Assembly: GCA_029242325.1 (NCBI GenBank)
Contig: JAQWUD010000022.1
Location: 1-64,000 of the forward strand
DNA: 64,000 nucleotides
Source of the DNA: Luminiphilus sp.
GTDB lineage: Bacteria > Pseudomonadota > Gammaproteobacteria > Pseudomonadales > Halieaceae
Direction of reading: 5' to 3'
Position 1 is the first letter of the stretch. Each line of letters starts with the position of its first letter. The position numbers and the translations under genes are program-made. This document shows, one piece after another, positions 29,296-37,522 of this stretch. The notes beneath the pieces are model-generated. The model made no database searches and was not told the origin of the DNA. It worked only from the letters and a program-made list of their open reading frames with translations.

Positions 29296-29899
29296 CCGTC
29301 AGGATGTAACCCGCGCCGTGTGGCGCCCAGGCTGCCAGGAAACGGGAACGTGGCCAAATTAACGCGCCTTGAGAGGGGTCAGCCAATGACACGCTGTCTC
29401 CTGCCACAGCGGTCAACACGCTGAAGTGGGGACCGCTCGTTAGCCGCAGGTGAACCAGCACCGGCAAGGACAGTTCCGGAAGCGCGGTCGCGGAAATGCG
29501 CTCCATGCGTGGCTCAACGCCCATCTGCGCTGCCATTATTGCCAGCTGAGCCAGGCTGTAGCCATCTTGTTGGATACGTCGCTCCCCGGGAAGATCACGC
29601 GGTAGGGTCGCCGTGAGTTCCCGAGCCTCGACGCGGCGCTGCAGCCTCACTGACAGTAAATGCGCCAGCGCCGAGACACCGCAGTCGTACGAGAAACGCT
29701 GCCTCACGATAGGCAGAGCCGGCGCTTTAACGGGTTGCGCACCGGCGTCGGCGACAGAGATCGAGACCGAGACCGAGACAAGCAGACATGCCCTCACGGC
29801 CCCGGTAATCAGATGTCGTAACACCCCACCCGCCCATGGCACGCGCTGAATCACTTTGCGCGCCGATTTGTAATTGGGGTAGATACGCGCTGATCGCAT
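29225..29899 (-). CDS. Periplasmic C39-family-like cysteine peptidase
   Basis: Signal peptide; RQRFSYDCGVSALAHLLS (Cys), GPHFSVLTAVAGDSVSLADPSQG (His/Asp). Confidence 0.75.
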   Translation of the reverse strand: MRSARIYPNYKSARKVIQRVPWAGGVLRHLITGAVRACLLVSVSVSISVADAGAQPVKAPALPIVRQRFSYDCGVSALAHLLSVRLQRRVEARELTATLPRDLPGERRIQQDGYSLAQLAIMAAQMGVEPRMERISATALPELSLPVLVHLRLTSGPHFSVLTAVAGDSVSLADPSQGALIWPRSRFLAAWAPHGAGYILTVTGAPAVSTSAPLPGFLPLRRHE

Positions 29900-29965
29900 T
29901 CAACCTCCACACGCTAAGTGAGGCGTATCCCCGAGGGATGTACCCTGCTTGCTCCTGCAACACAT

Positions 29966-30259
29966 CTACCCTGCGCTGGACAGAGGCTTGCCAGACTTTC
30001 GGCGAGCCCATTGATCCAACCCAATGACAATCCCCGTGGTGCCAGAGAAATACAACGCCAACGAGACGCCGATAGGCACCATCTGCCCCATCGCGAGGTC
30101 AACGGCTGCAATGGCGGCTGCCCATAAAAGTAGCGCCGGCACTATCCACACAGTGAAGTAGCGTGCAGCCACCCGGTGCCGGGCGTCTGCTGCTAACTTC
30201 TCCTTCAGACGCGCCACACTGTCTGTGGAAACACCGTGCACAGTCCTTTTGCACATCAT
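29966..30259 (-). CDS. Small membrane protein of unknown function, C39-associated
   Basis: 97 aa; two hydrophobic segments VPALLLWAAAIAAVDLAMGQMVPIGVSLALYFSG; start abuts the stop of the upstream ORF. Confidence 0.55.
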   Translation of the reverse strand: MMCKRTVHGVSTDSVARLKEKLAADARHRVAARYFTVWIVPALLLWAAAIAAVDLAMGQMVPIGVSLALYFSGTTGIVIGLDQWARRKSGKPLSSAG

Positions 30260-30552
30260 CAGTGCGCAGGTTCCTTATCGGCGTAAAACGGCACGTAAAC
30301 ACCCCAGTAAAAAGAGGCCAAGGCGAGATCGACAGCCGCCACTCCCAGCACATAGGGCAGCACTTTTCCTCTGACTTGAGCCGCTTCCAACGCAGACACG
30401 GCCCTGACTCCTCCGTCCTGCAGCGGACCCTGATCAACCTGCAATGCGAGCATATCGGCCTGAGCCATGTCACTGCGCACAGGCGAGCCGGCGTAACTCA
30501 GCTGCGAGGTTGCCATCACGCACACCAGTGCTATTCGGTTCCAATTCTTCAT
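30259..30552 (-). CDS. Small secreted/membrane protein of unknown function, C39-associated
   Basis: 97 aa; signal peptide MKNWNRIALVCVMATSQLSYAG; GPLQDGGVRAV; hydrophobic VLPYVLGVAAVDLALASFYWGVYVPFY. Confidence 0.55.
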   Translation of the reverse strand: MKNWNRIALVCVMATSQLSYAGSPVRSDMAQADMLALQVDQGPLQDGGVRAVSALEAAQVRGKVLPYVLGVAAVDLALASFYWGVYVPFYADKEPAH

Positions 30553-30715
30553 TCACTTAACTCCTGTTATCGGCGAGAGAGCGCTTGCGCAGGGGATGAC
30601 TTTCTCAATCTGCCCAAGCTGTTCGTGCAGTCTGCCAAGCGGACTATTGCTCTCCCACGTCATGGGCGAGCACAATCCCTCCGTGGCCTTGGCGGATCGC
30701 ATTAGGACAGGAGAG

Positions 30716-31543
30716 ATGGGCATGTTCATCAAGCGGGTGGCAGGTGCGCTGGGCGCAGAACTGCAGGCAATCAATCTGGCGCAGGGCATCGACGCCGCGC
30801 TCGCAGGTGCCTTACGGCGCCTGCTCAATGAGCACGAGGTATTATTTCTGCGCGATCAATCCATTGAGCCCTCAAACCAGAAAGCACTGGCTGAAATTTT
30901 CGGTCCGTTACAAACCCACCCTGCCTATCGCACCGTCGACGATCTCCCCGAGGTAATGATTTTGGAGAGCACGCCAGAGAATCCGTCAAAAATCGAGGCG
31001 TGGCACTCCGATATGACATTTCGACAGCACCCTCCCTCGGTCACCGTACTCCGCGGTATCACCATTCCTGAAGTTGGCGGCGACACCCTGTTTGCCAGCA
31101 TGACCGCGGCTTACGATGGACTCTCACAAGGGATGCAACGGTATCTGGACGGATTGATTGCGGTGCATGATTTCAGCCACGGCTTCAAGGAAAGTCTGAG
31201 CGAATCCGGAGGGCGCGACCGTCTCGCCGACGCCGTTGCCACCAATCCACCAGTGCGTCACCCCGTAGTGCAAGTGCACCCTGAGACAGGCAAGAAAGTG
31301 CTGTTTGTGAACGCGTTGTTTACCACTCACATCGTGGGATTACCGCCGTTAGAATCGGCCGAGGTGTTGCAGTTTTTGTGGCGCCACGCGAGCTTGCCCG
31401 AATTTTCCTGCCGCTTTCACTGGCAGCCAGACAGCATGGTGATCTGGGATAACCGCAGCACCCAGCATAAACCGGTAAACGATTTCTTCCCGGCTATCCG
31501 GCGCCTGCATCGCGTGGTCAGCGAGGGTGATCGACCCTACTGA
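30716..31543 (+). CDS. TauD/TfdA-family Fe(II)/2-oxoglutarate dioxygenase
   Basis: EAWHSDMTF (HxD), GGDTLFASM, IWDNRSTQHKPVNDF; AGGAGAG ribosome-binding site supports a start at 30716 or 30722, not 30596. Confidence 0.87.
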   Translation: MGMFIKRVAGALGAELQAINLAQGIDAALAGALRRLLNEHEVLFLRDQSIEPSNQKALAEIFGPLQTHPAYRTVDDLPEVMILESTPENPSKIEAWHSDMTFRQHPPSVTVLRGITIPEVGGDTLFASMTAAYDGLSQGMQRYLDGLIAVHDFSHGFKESLSESGGRDRLADAVATNPPVRHPVVQVHPETGKKVLFVNALFTTHIVGLPPLESAEVLQFLWRHASLPEFSCRFHWQPDSMVIWDNRSTQHKPVNDFFPAIRRLHRVVSEGDRPY

Positions 31544-31549
31544 GACAGT

Positions 31550-32989
31550 TCAGCGTCCTTCTACCGCAGCGAGATATTGATTGATCTCCCTTCGAACCAA
31601 GGGGGCGAACAAATACAGCGCCAAAATATTGGGCAGCGCAATCATGAAGGTCATCGCGTCAGAGAAATCCAGTACGGCCCTCAACTCCAACATGCAGCCT
31701 AAAGCAATAAAGACACAAAATATCGTCTGAAAAATGAAGGTTCGAAAGCGGCCCTCACCCACCAAATAAGTCCAGCCTTTCAAACCATAATAAGACCAGG
31801 CCAGCGCACTGGAGAAAGCAAACAGCATCGCCGCGAGCGCAATCACGTAAGGCGCCCAGGCAAAATGCCAGGCAAACGCAGCAGAGGTGAGCTCTATCCC
31901 CGCCAACCCCGATCCCATCAGACCCTGAGGGATCGCTGTCGTCAGAATCACGAGCGAACTCAGAGAACAGATCACAACGGTATCAATGAAGGGTTCAAGC
32001 AAGGCTGTAATGCCCTCCGAGGCAGGCGCTTCGGTCTTGACCGCGGCGTGGGCAATTGAGGCAGATCCGATTCCCGCTTCGTTGGAAAACAGCGCTCGCT
32101 GAAAACCAATCACCATGGCACCCAAAATCCCTCCCGATGCGGCCTGCCCGGTGAAGGCCTCAGAGAGCACCATACCCAGCGCCGCTGGGAGATATTCGGC
32201 ACTCAGACCAATGACCAGCAGGCTACTGCAAAAATAGAGTAACGCCATCACCGGCACCAGTATTGCCGCCACCTGCGCGATCGATCGAATGCCGCCGATA
32301 ATCACGGCGGCAATCACGCTGGCCAGTGCGAGTCCGAACATCCAGCCCCGATCAGCTAGAAAAGAATCCTGGCCCCCGGTGATCACAAGCACCTGCGCAA
32401 AGGCCTGATTGGACTGAAACATGTTGCCAATGCCCAAGCAGCCAAGTACTAGCGCCAGCGCATACAAGCTACCGAATCCTTTACCGAGCAATGGCCAGCC
32501 GCGTTCGCGAAAATACATTTCCATGTAAAACATGGGGCCGCCGGATACAGAGCCGTCTGCGTTGTAGCGCCGATACTTCACGCCCAGCGTGCACTCCACC
32601 AATTTTGTCGCCATGGAGAGAAGACCGGCGACAAAGAGCCAGAATGCCGCGCCGGGCCCACCGAGTGAGATCGCCACCGCTACACCGCCAATATTGCCCA
32701 CCCCGACCGTGCCGGAGATGGCAGTGGCAACCGCCTTGAAATGACTGATTTCTCCACGTGCATTAGGATCTGAAAAGTCTCCTCGCGCATGACGAATAGC
32801 GAGGCCCAGCGCCCGGAAATTGATGAACCTGAGATAAATTGTAAAAAACAGCCCCGCCACTGCGGTCCACGCCACGATGAGTGGCACCTGAGTGCCGGCC
32901 ACTGGCACGGCGTAGAACACGACCGAAGACAGCCACTCAGCGATAGGCCCTAGGTGCGTCTCTACCCATTGGTCAGGGGACAGGCTCAC
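31550..32989 (-). CDS. Sodium:alanine (AGCS) symporter family protein
   Basis: GTVGVGNIGGVAVAISLGGPGAAFW, SNEAGIGSASIAHAA, GLKGWTYLVG. Confidence 0.93.
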   Translation of the reverse strand: MSLSPDQWVETHLGPIAEWLSSVVFYAVPVAGTQVPLIVAWTAVAGLFFTIYLRFINFRALGLAIRHARGDFSDPNARGEISHFKAVATAISGTVGVGNIGGVAVAISLGGPGAAFWLFVAGLLSMATKLVECTLGVKYRRYNADGSVSGGPMFYMEMYFRERGWPLLGKGFGSLYALALVLGCLGIGNMFQSNQAFAQVLVITGGQDSFLADRGWMFGLALASVIAAVIIGGIRSIAQVAAILVPVMALLYFCSSLLVIGLSAEYLPAALGMVLSEAFTGQAASGGILGAMVIGFQRALFSNEAGIGSASIAHAAVKTEAPASEGITALLEPFIDTVVICSLSSLVILTTAIPQGLMGSGLAGIELTSAAFAWHFAWAPYVIALAAMLFAFSSALAWSYYGLKGWTYLVGEGRFRTFIFQTIFCVFIALGCMLELRAVLDFSDAMTFMIALPNILALYLFAPLVRREINQYLAAVEGR

Positions 32990-33900
32990 GTGGCTCGCAC
33001 CGTATGCCTCAGCACCTCCGAGTACCCCGAAAACAGCGGCACGTCAGCCAAAAGTCCTTTCTTCATAAGCAACGCCCGAAACGCAGGCAATCGGTAACAG
33101 GGCACCCCGGGGAGCAAATGATGCTCGAGATGGTAATTGACAAAATTAGGCGCCATCACAAAACGCTGCCAGGCGGGCGCATCCACCGTTCGCGTATTCA
33201 TCCTTGGGTCCGGATCGTTCGCGTCGGGCACTGCCGCGTGCTCTGCGATCTGCCGTAGCCTGGCCACTAGCATGTAAGAGGTCATCAACGTGCCAAACCA
33301 GAGCCACCAGGTCCACCCTATTCCCATTGACCACAATACAAAGCCCAGCATCATCTGCGTCCCGATTTGTTTCGACAGCAGGCCACGACCCGCTGAGAGG
33401 GCGTCACCACCAAAGTGCGAGAGACCCCCCTGCACAAGACCGCTCAGCAACTTGAAGCCAGTTTGGCCGGTGAGGTCACGAAATACCTTGCGCCGAAAAC
33501 GCTGACGATCGATGGGATAAGCACGATAGTTCGGTAAATCGGGATCATCCATAGTGCCCGCCAAACGGTGGTGATCGACATGGCCCGCCGCGTAGCTCTG
33601 GAGATCATTCAGCGTAGGTAACGCGCAGAGCCACTGACCCACCCATTGATTCAAGCCGCGTCGTACAAACAGCGTGCTATGGCCTGCCTCATGCATGAGT
33701 ACAGACAGCCCTAACTGCCGGCCAGGCAACATCACCCAAGCCACGAGCAAAGTCAGTGGATGAGGGAAGAGACCCGCGAGCAGCAGCAGTAAAAGAATCA
33801 TCGCCCAATTGGACAGCAACAGCCACCACGCCCACAAGTCGCTGCGTCGGAGCAATTGTTCTCGCTCCGATGCGCTCAGATGCTCATTCATTTTTACCAT
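32986..33900 (-). CDS. Membrane fatty acid desaturase family protein
   Basis: Histidine boxes HEAGHSTLF, HVDHHRLAG and NYHLEHHLLPGVPCYRLP. Confidence 0.88.
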   Translation of the reverse strand: MVKMNEHLSASEREQLLRRSDLWAWWLLLSNWAMILLLLLLAGLFPHPLTLLVAWVMLPGRQLGLSVLMHEAGHSTLFVRRGLNQWVGQWLCALPTLNDLQSYAAGHVDHHRLAGTMDDPDLPNYRAYPIDRQRFRRKVFRDLTGQTGFKLLSGLVQGGLSHFGGDALSAGRGLLSKQIGTQMMLGFVLWSMGIGWTWWLWFGTLMTSYMLVARLRQIAEHAAVPDANDPDPRMNTRTVDAPAWQRFVMAPNFVNYHLEHHLLPGVPCYRLPAFRALLMKKGLLADVPLFSGYSEVLRHTVRAT

Positions 33901-34030
33901 CGGAAAACCACCATGCCACGATTATCGGTGATTTGGGCTTCGCTTAAAACGGCTTTATGGCTCCGCGCAATCAGGTCTGCACTCGCTCCACTGCAGGCAA
34001 AATGGGCAGCCCGAATGGATTAGGTCACCA

Positions 34031-35752
34031 TTAGAATGGAAAAACTCGAGGCAGTAGCGCCAATACGACTGCCGAGTAGGCGAGCGACACCAACCAACCA
34101 AAGCGAACATAATCGCCACGCGTATAGCCACCCAGATTCTGCACCATCAGATTGGTGGTATAGCCGTAAGGTGTAAGAAATGACGCGCTACCGCCCAACG
34201 CCACGGCCATGACGAAGGCCATGGGGTCCAATCCCGATGTGACTGCTACCGCGTAACCCAGCGGAAACATTAACGCCGCAGCGGCATTATTGGTCATCAG
34301 CTCCGTCATCACTAACGTCAAAATATAAACCGCAACGAGCATGGCTAGCGGCGGCACTGCAGCTATGGCAGGCGACAGAGCGTCCATAACGTGGCTCATA
34401 AGGCCCGACTCCATCACAGCCTGCGAGATCGCAAGTGCGGAAGAAACGATCAGCCAGATCTCAAAGGGAAACCGTCGACGTAACTCCGCTGTGGTGAAGA
34501 GCTTCAGCCAAAGCATCAGTAGTAGCAGGAACATCAGCCCAGTGGCCAAGGGTAGCCACTGCGCAATCGAACACGCAATGGCAGCAAAAAGCCCCCCCGT
34601 CACCACCAAGCCTTTACCGGTGGATAAGCTATGACTGGCAACGCTGCTATCCGTGATCAGAAAATTGCGCGCGAGATTGCTGCGCTTCTGAAAATCAGGT
34701 CCGACCGCCAGCATGAGCGAATCCCCCGCACGAAGGGTAATGTTGCCCAACCGGCCCGAGAGCCTCTCGCCATCGCGGCGGACTCCCACTACGGCCGCGT
34801 CGAACCGGGATCGAAATGCGCTGTCCTTGATAGTTCGCCCCACCACCGGGGCGCCGGGCAATAAAACCACCTCGGTCAAATTCGTTCCCAGCAGCCCTTG
34901 ATCAATCGCAAACGAACTCAGTCCGTGAAAGCGCTCCAAAATGCCCACGCGGGACACATCACCGGAAAAGATGAGCCGATCTCCGGCTTCCAGCAGTTCC
35001 TCGGGCGAGACAGGAGTAAGCAACCGACCCTCTCGAACCAGCTCCACCAGAAACAGCTCACCCAAGTCGCGCAATCCGTTTTCCATTACCGTCTTACCCA
35101 CCAACCGAGAGTCATCTGCTACGACCATTTCGATCAGAAAATCATTGACCTGCAGCGGTCCCTCCGATGAAGACGGCAGCACTCTGTGCATCACCAGCAT
35201 CGCAATCAGACCCGCCAATGCAGCAGGCAACGCGACGGGTAAAAATGCAAAAAAAGGGATCCCCTCGCCCGTCATGTCTTCAAGAAAACTGCTCACGATC
35301 AGGTTGGTCGACGTGCCAATGAGGGTTAGCGTGCCGCCCAATATTGCAGCGTAAGAGATGGGGAGAAGGATCTTGCTCGCCGGGTGGTAGGGGGTTTTTC
35401 GCAGCGTGCCTGCCAGAGTTGCGACGACTGCTGTGTTGTTCACGAAAGCCGAAAACAGCATTGTAATACCTGACAAGCTGACCAGTGTGGTCGGGAGTGT
35501 CCCTTTTACAAGGCGGCTGGACAAAGTCAGTAGCCATGGCAGTCGCTCAAGCCCGATAGACACCATCACCAGCAACAGCAGCGTGACCAAACCATCGTTG
35601 GTTGCTTTGGCCAATACCATCTGCATGTCGATGCTGCCTGCCAGTACGCAGGCTGCAGCGGCCAGCGTGAATAGCAAAGCTGGCGCAACCCGGCTAAAGA
35701 CCAGTCCAGCGATCAACAACACAACAATGAGAGCGATCAGTAAAGGCTCCAT
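34031..35752 (-). CDS. SLC13/DASS-family permease with TrkA-C domains
   Basis: MEPLLIALIVVLLIAGLVFSR..; two RCK_C-like segments (DSRLVGKTVMENGLRD.., LLPGAPVVGRTIKDSAFRS..); MTELMTNNAAAALMFPLGYAVA. Confidence 0.9.
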   Translation of the reverse strand: MEPLLIALIVVLLIAGLVFSRVAPALLFTLAAAACVLAGSIDMQMVLAKATNDGLVTLLLLVMVSIGLERLPWLLTLSSRLVKGTLPTTLVSLSGITMLFSAFVNNTAVVATLAGTLRKTPYHPASKILLPISYAAILGGTLTLIGTSTNLIVSSFLEDMTGEGIPFFAFLPVALPAALAGLIAMLVMHRVLPSSSEGPLQVNDFLIEMVVADDSRLVGKTVMENGLRDLGELFLVELVREGRLLTPVSPEELLEAGDRLIFSGDVSRVGILERFHGLSSFAIDQGLLGTNLTEVVLLPGAPVVGRTIKDSAFRSRFDAAVVGVRRDGERLSGRLGNITLRAGDSLMLAVGPDFQKRSNLARNFLITDSSVASHSLSTGKGLVVTGGLFAAIACSIAQWLPLATGLMFLLLLMLWLKLFTTAELRRRFPFEIWLIVSSALAISQAVMESGLMSHVMDALSPAIAAVPPLAMLVAVYILTLVMTELMTNNAAAALMFPLGYAVAVTSGLDPMAFVMAVALGGSASFLTPYGYTTNLMVQNLGGYTRGDYVRFGWLVSLAYSAVVLALLPRVFPF

Positions 35753-35929
35753 CGACTCCACCACGGACACGTCAGGGTGCAGAATACGCCCTCTTGAGGT
35801 GACACAAAAAGCCCGAAATCTGGTCATCCTGCCACTTCACCGATAAGCTATGTGGATATCGTCGCCACTCACGCGATCGCGGTAATGGGAAAGACTCCTT
35901 GTCTGGGGTCTGTAGACAAGGAGAACGGC

Positions 35930-36308
35930 ATGATTGCCTACACAACGCTTGGCGTCAGCGATTTTGAGCGCGCCAAGCATTTCTACAGCACCTTGCTGGG
36001 TCTGATCGGTGCTGACTATGTACTCGGCAACGAACGCATCGCCCTATACGGAATGAGTGTGGAGAATCCCATGCTGGCAGTGTGCATTCCCTATAACGAG
36101 CAAGCGGCAAGCCCGGGTAATGGCACCATGGTGGCGATTCGCGCGGGGACTCCAGAGACCTGCGACCCACTGTATGAAAAAGCCATTGAGCTCGGTGCCA
36201 CCTGCGACGGCCCTCCCGGCGAGCGCATGCCCGGATTTTTTTTACGGCGCCTATGTTCTAGATCCTGATGGCAACAAACTCTGCTTCTGCCAAATGAGGC
36301 CTAGCTGA
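35930..36308 (+). pseudogene. VOC (glyoxalase) family protein interrupted by +1 frameshift in a T8 tract
   Basis: MIAYTTLGVSDFERAKHFYSTLLG...GERMPGFF in one frame, then YGAYVLDPDGNKLCFCQMRPS in the next; T8 at 36236-36243. Confidence 0.85.
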
Positions 36309-36363
36309 CTTTTTTCACACCCCCTCAATTCAACTGCGCAACAAAACGCATCGGAGTTAGCAT

Positions 36364-37500
36364 ATGCTTCGCTTTTTTTCTTACCGCTTCATAGGAGCTG
36401 CCTACATCCTCTTATTAGGCAGCAGTGAGGTCCTGGCTCACGCTAATATCGACGTCATCACCGTTTCCAACGGCGATCAAATCACGGGAGGCGTCAGTAC
36501 GATGTCGGCGGGCAGATTATCCTTAAGCACCGATTACGCGGGCACCCTCAGTATCAAGTGGCGCGAAGTACAGCAAATTGACAGCCGCTATATGTACGAG
36601 GTGAGACTCGCCGATGGCGAGAGAATCTATGGCCGATGGGGGGCCAACGATGTCCCTGATCAACTGACCTTTCATTCTGCAGGGGAATACAGGCAACTCG
36701 ACATCGATGACATCGTAGAGGTGCGCTCTATTGAGGAAGCGTTGGAAGACAAATTAGATCTGCAGCTGAGCAGCACCTTCACTGCCGACCCGAACAGCCA
36801 AGCGCTTGTATTGTCCGCAAAAGGAACCTACGACACGCGCGGTGGCCGAACACGTTTTTCTGCCCGAATCGACGACAGCAAAACGGTCAGCAAAGATAAC
36901 GAAAACCGCGTCAAACAAACCAGCAATGCCTCAAATTTCTCTTTGTACCGTGAATTTTGGCGAGCGCGCGGCACGGCACAATCTTACCGGGTGTTGAACG
37001 CTGTCTACTCCAGTAATAACGAACTCGGCATAACTCACAGGGCGTCATTGGGGGTTGGTCTTGGGCGTTACCTCATTAATGAACTGGGCCGCGAATTGGC
37101 TGTATCAGCTGGGGTACAGGGTGTGCAGGAAAGGCGAAGCTCCTGCGAGGACCAGACGGCCACCCGTCACTTATCCACTACGATGGGCGACACCGCGATA
37201 GACGACACCACACTGGCGACCTGTAACGACTCGGAGCTCTTCATCAATCTTCAGTGGCACCTGTACAGCTTTCAGGACCTCGATATGGATATCTTGGTGA
37301 CGAGCAATGCCTATCCATCACTCTCAGATTTCGGCCGGGTGAGAGGCGACCTCGAATTGCTGGTCAACTGGGAGCTGTTCAGCAACTTTTACTGGACAAT
37401 CAACGCGCGAACGGAAATCGATAACGCAGGCGACCGGGACAATACCAGCTTGTCCAACAGCGACTTTACGCTTTCAACGGGTGTAAGCTGGAGGTACTGA
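36364..37500 (+). CDS. DUF481 domain protein (YdiY-like outer-membrane/salt-induced type)
   Basis: Signal peptide; DVITVSNGDQITGGVSTMSAGRLSLSTDYAGTLSIKWREVQQI..; C-terminal beta-barrel strands ending in aromatic WRY. Confidence 0.8.
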   Translation: MLRFFSYRFIGAAYILLLGSSEVLAHANIDVITVSNGDQITGGVSTMSAGRLSLSTDYAGTLSIKWREVQQIDSRYMYEVRLADGERIYGRWGANDVPDQLTFHSAGEYRQLDIDDIVEVRSIEEALEDKLDLQLSSTFTADPNSQALVLSAKGTYDTRGGRTRFSARIDDSKTVSKDNENRVKQTSNASNFSLYREFWRARGTAQSYRVLNAVYSSNNELGITHRASLGVGLGRYLINELGRELAVSAGVQGVQERRSSCEDQTATRHLSTTMGDTAIDDTTLATCNDSELFINLQWHLYSFQDLDMDILVTSNAYPSLSDFGRVRGDLELLVNWELFSNFYWTINARTEIDNAGDRDNTSLSNSDFTLSTGVSWRY

Positions 37501-37522
37501 ACGCCGAGCCTCGAAGAGAGCG

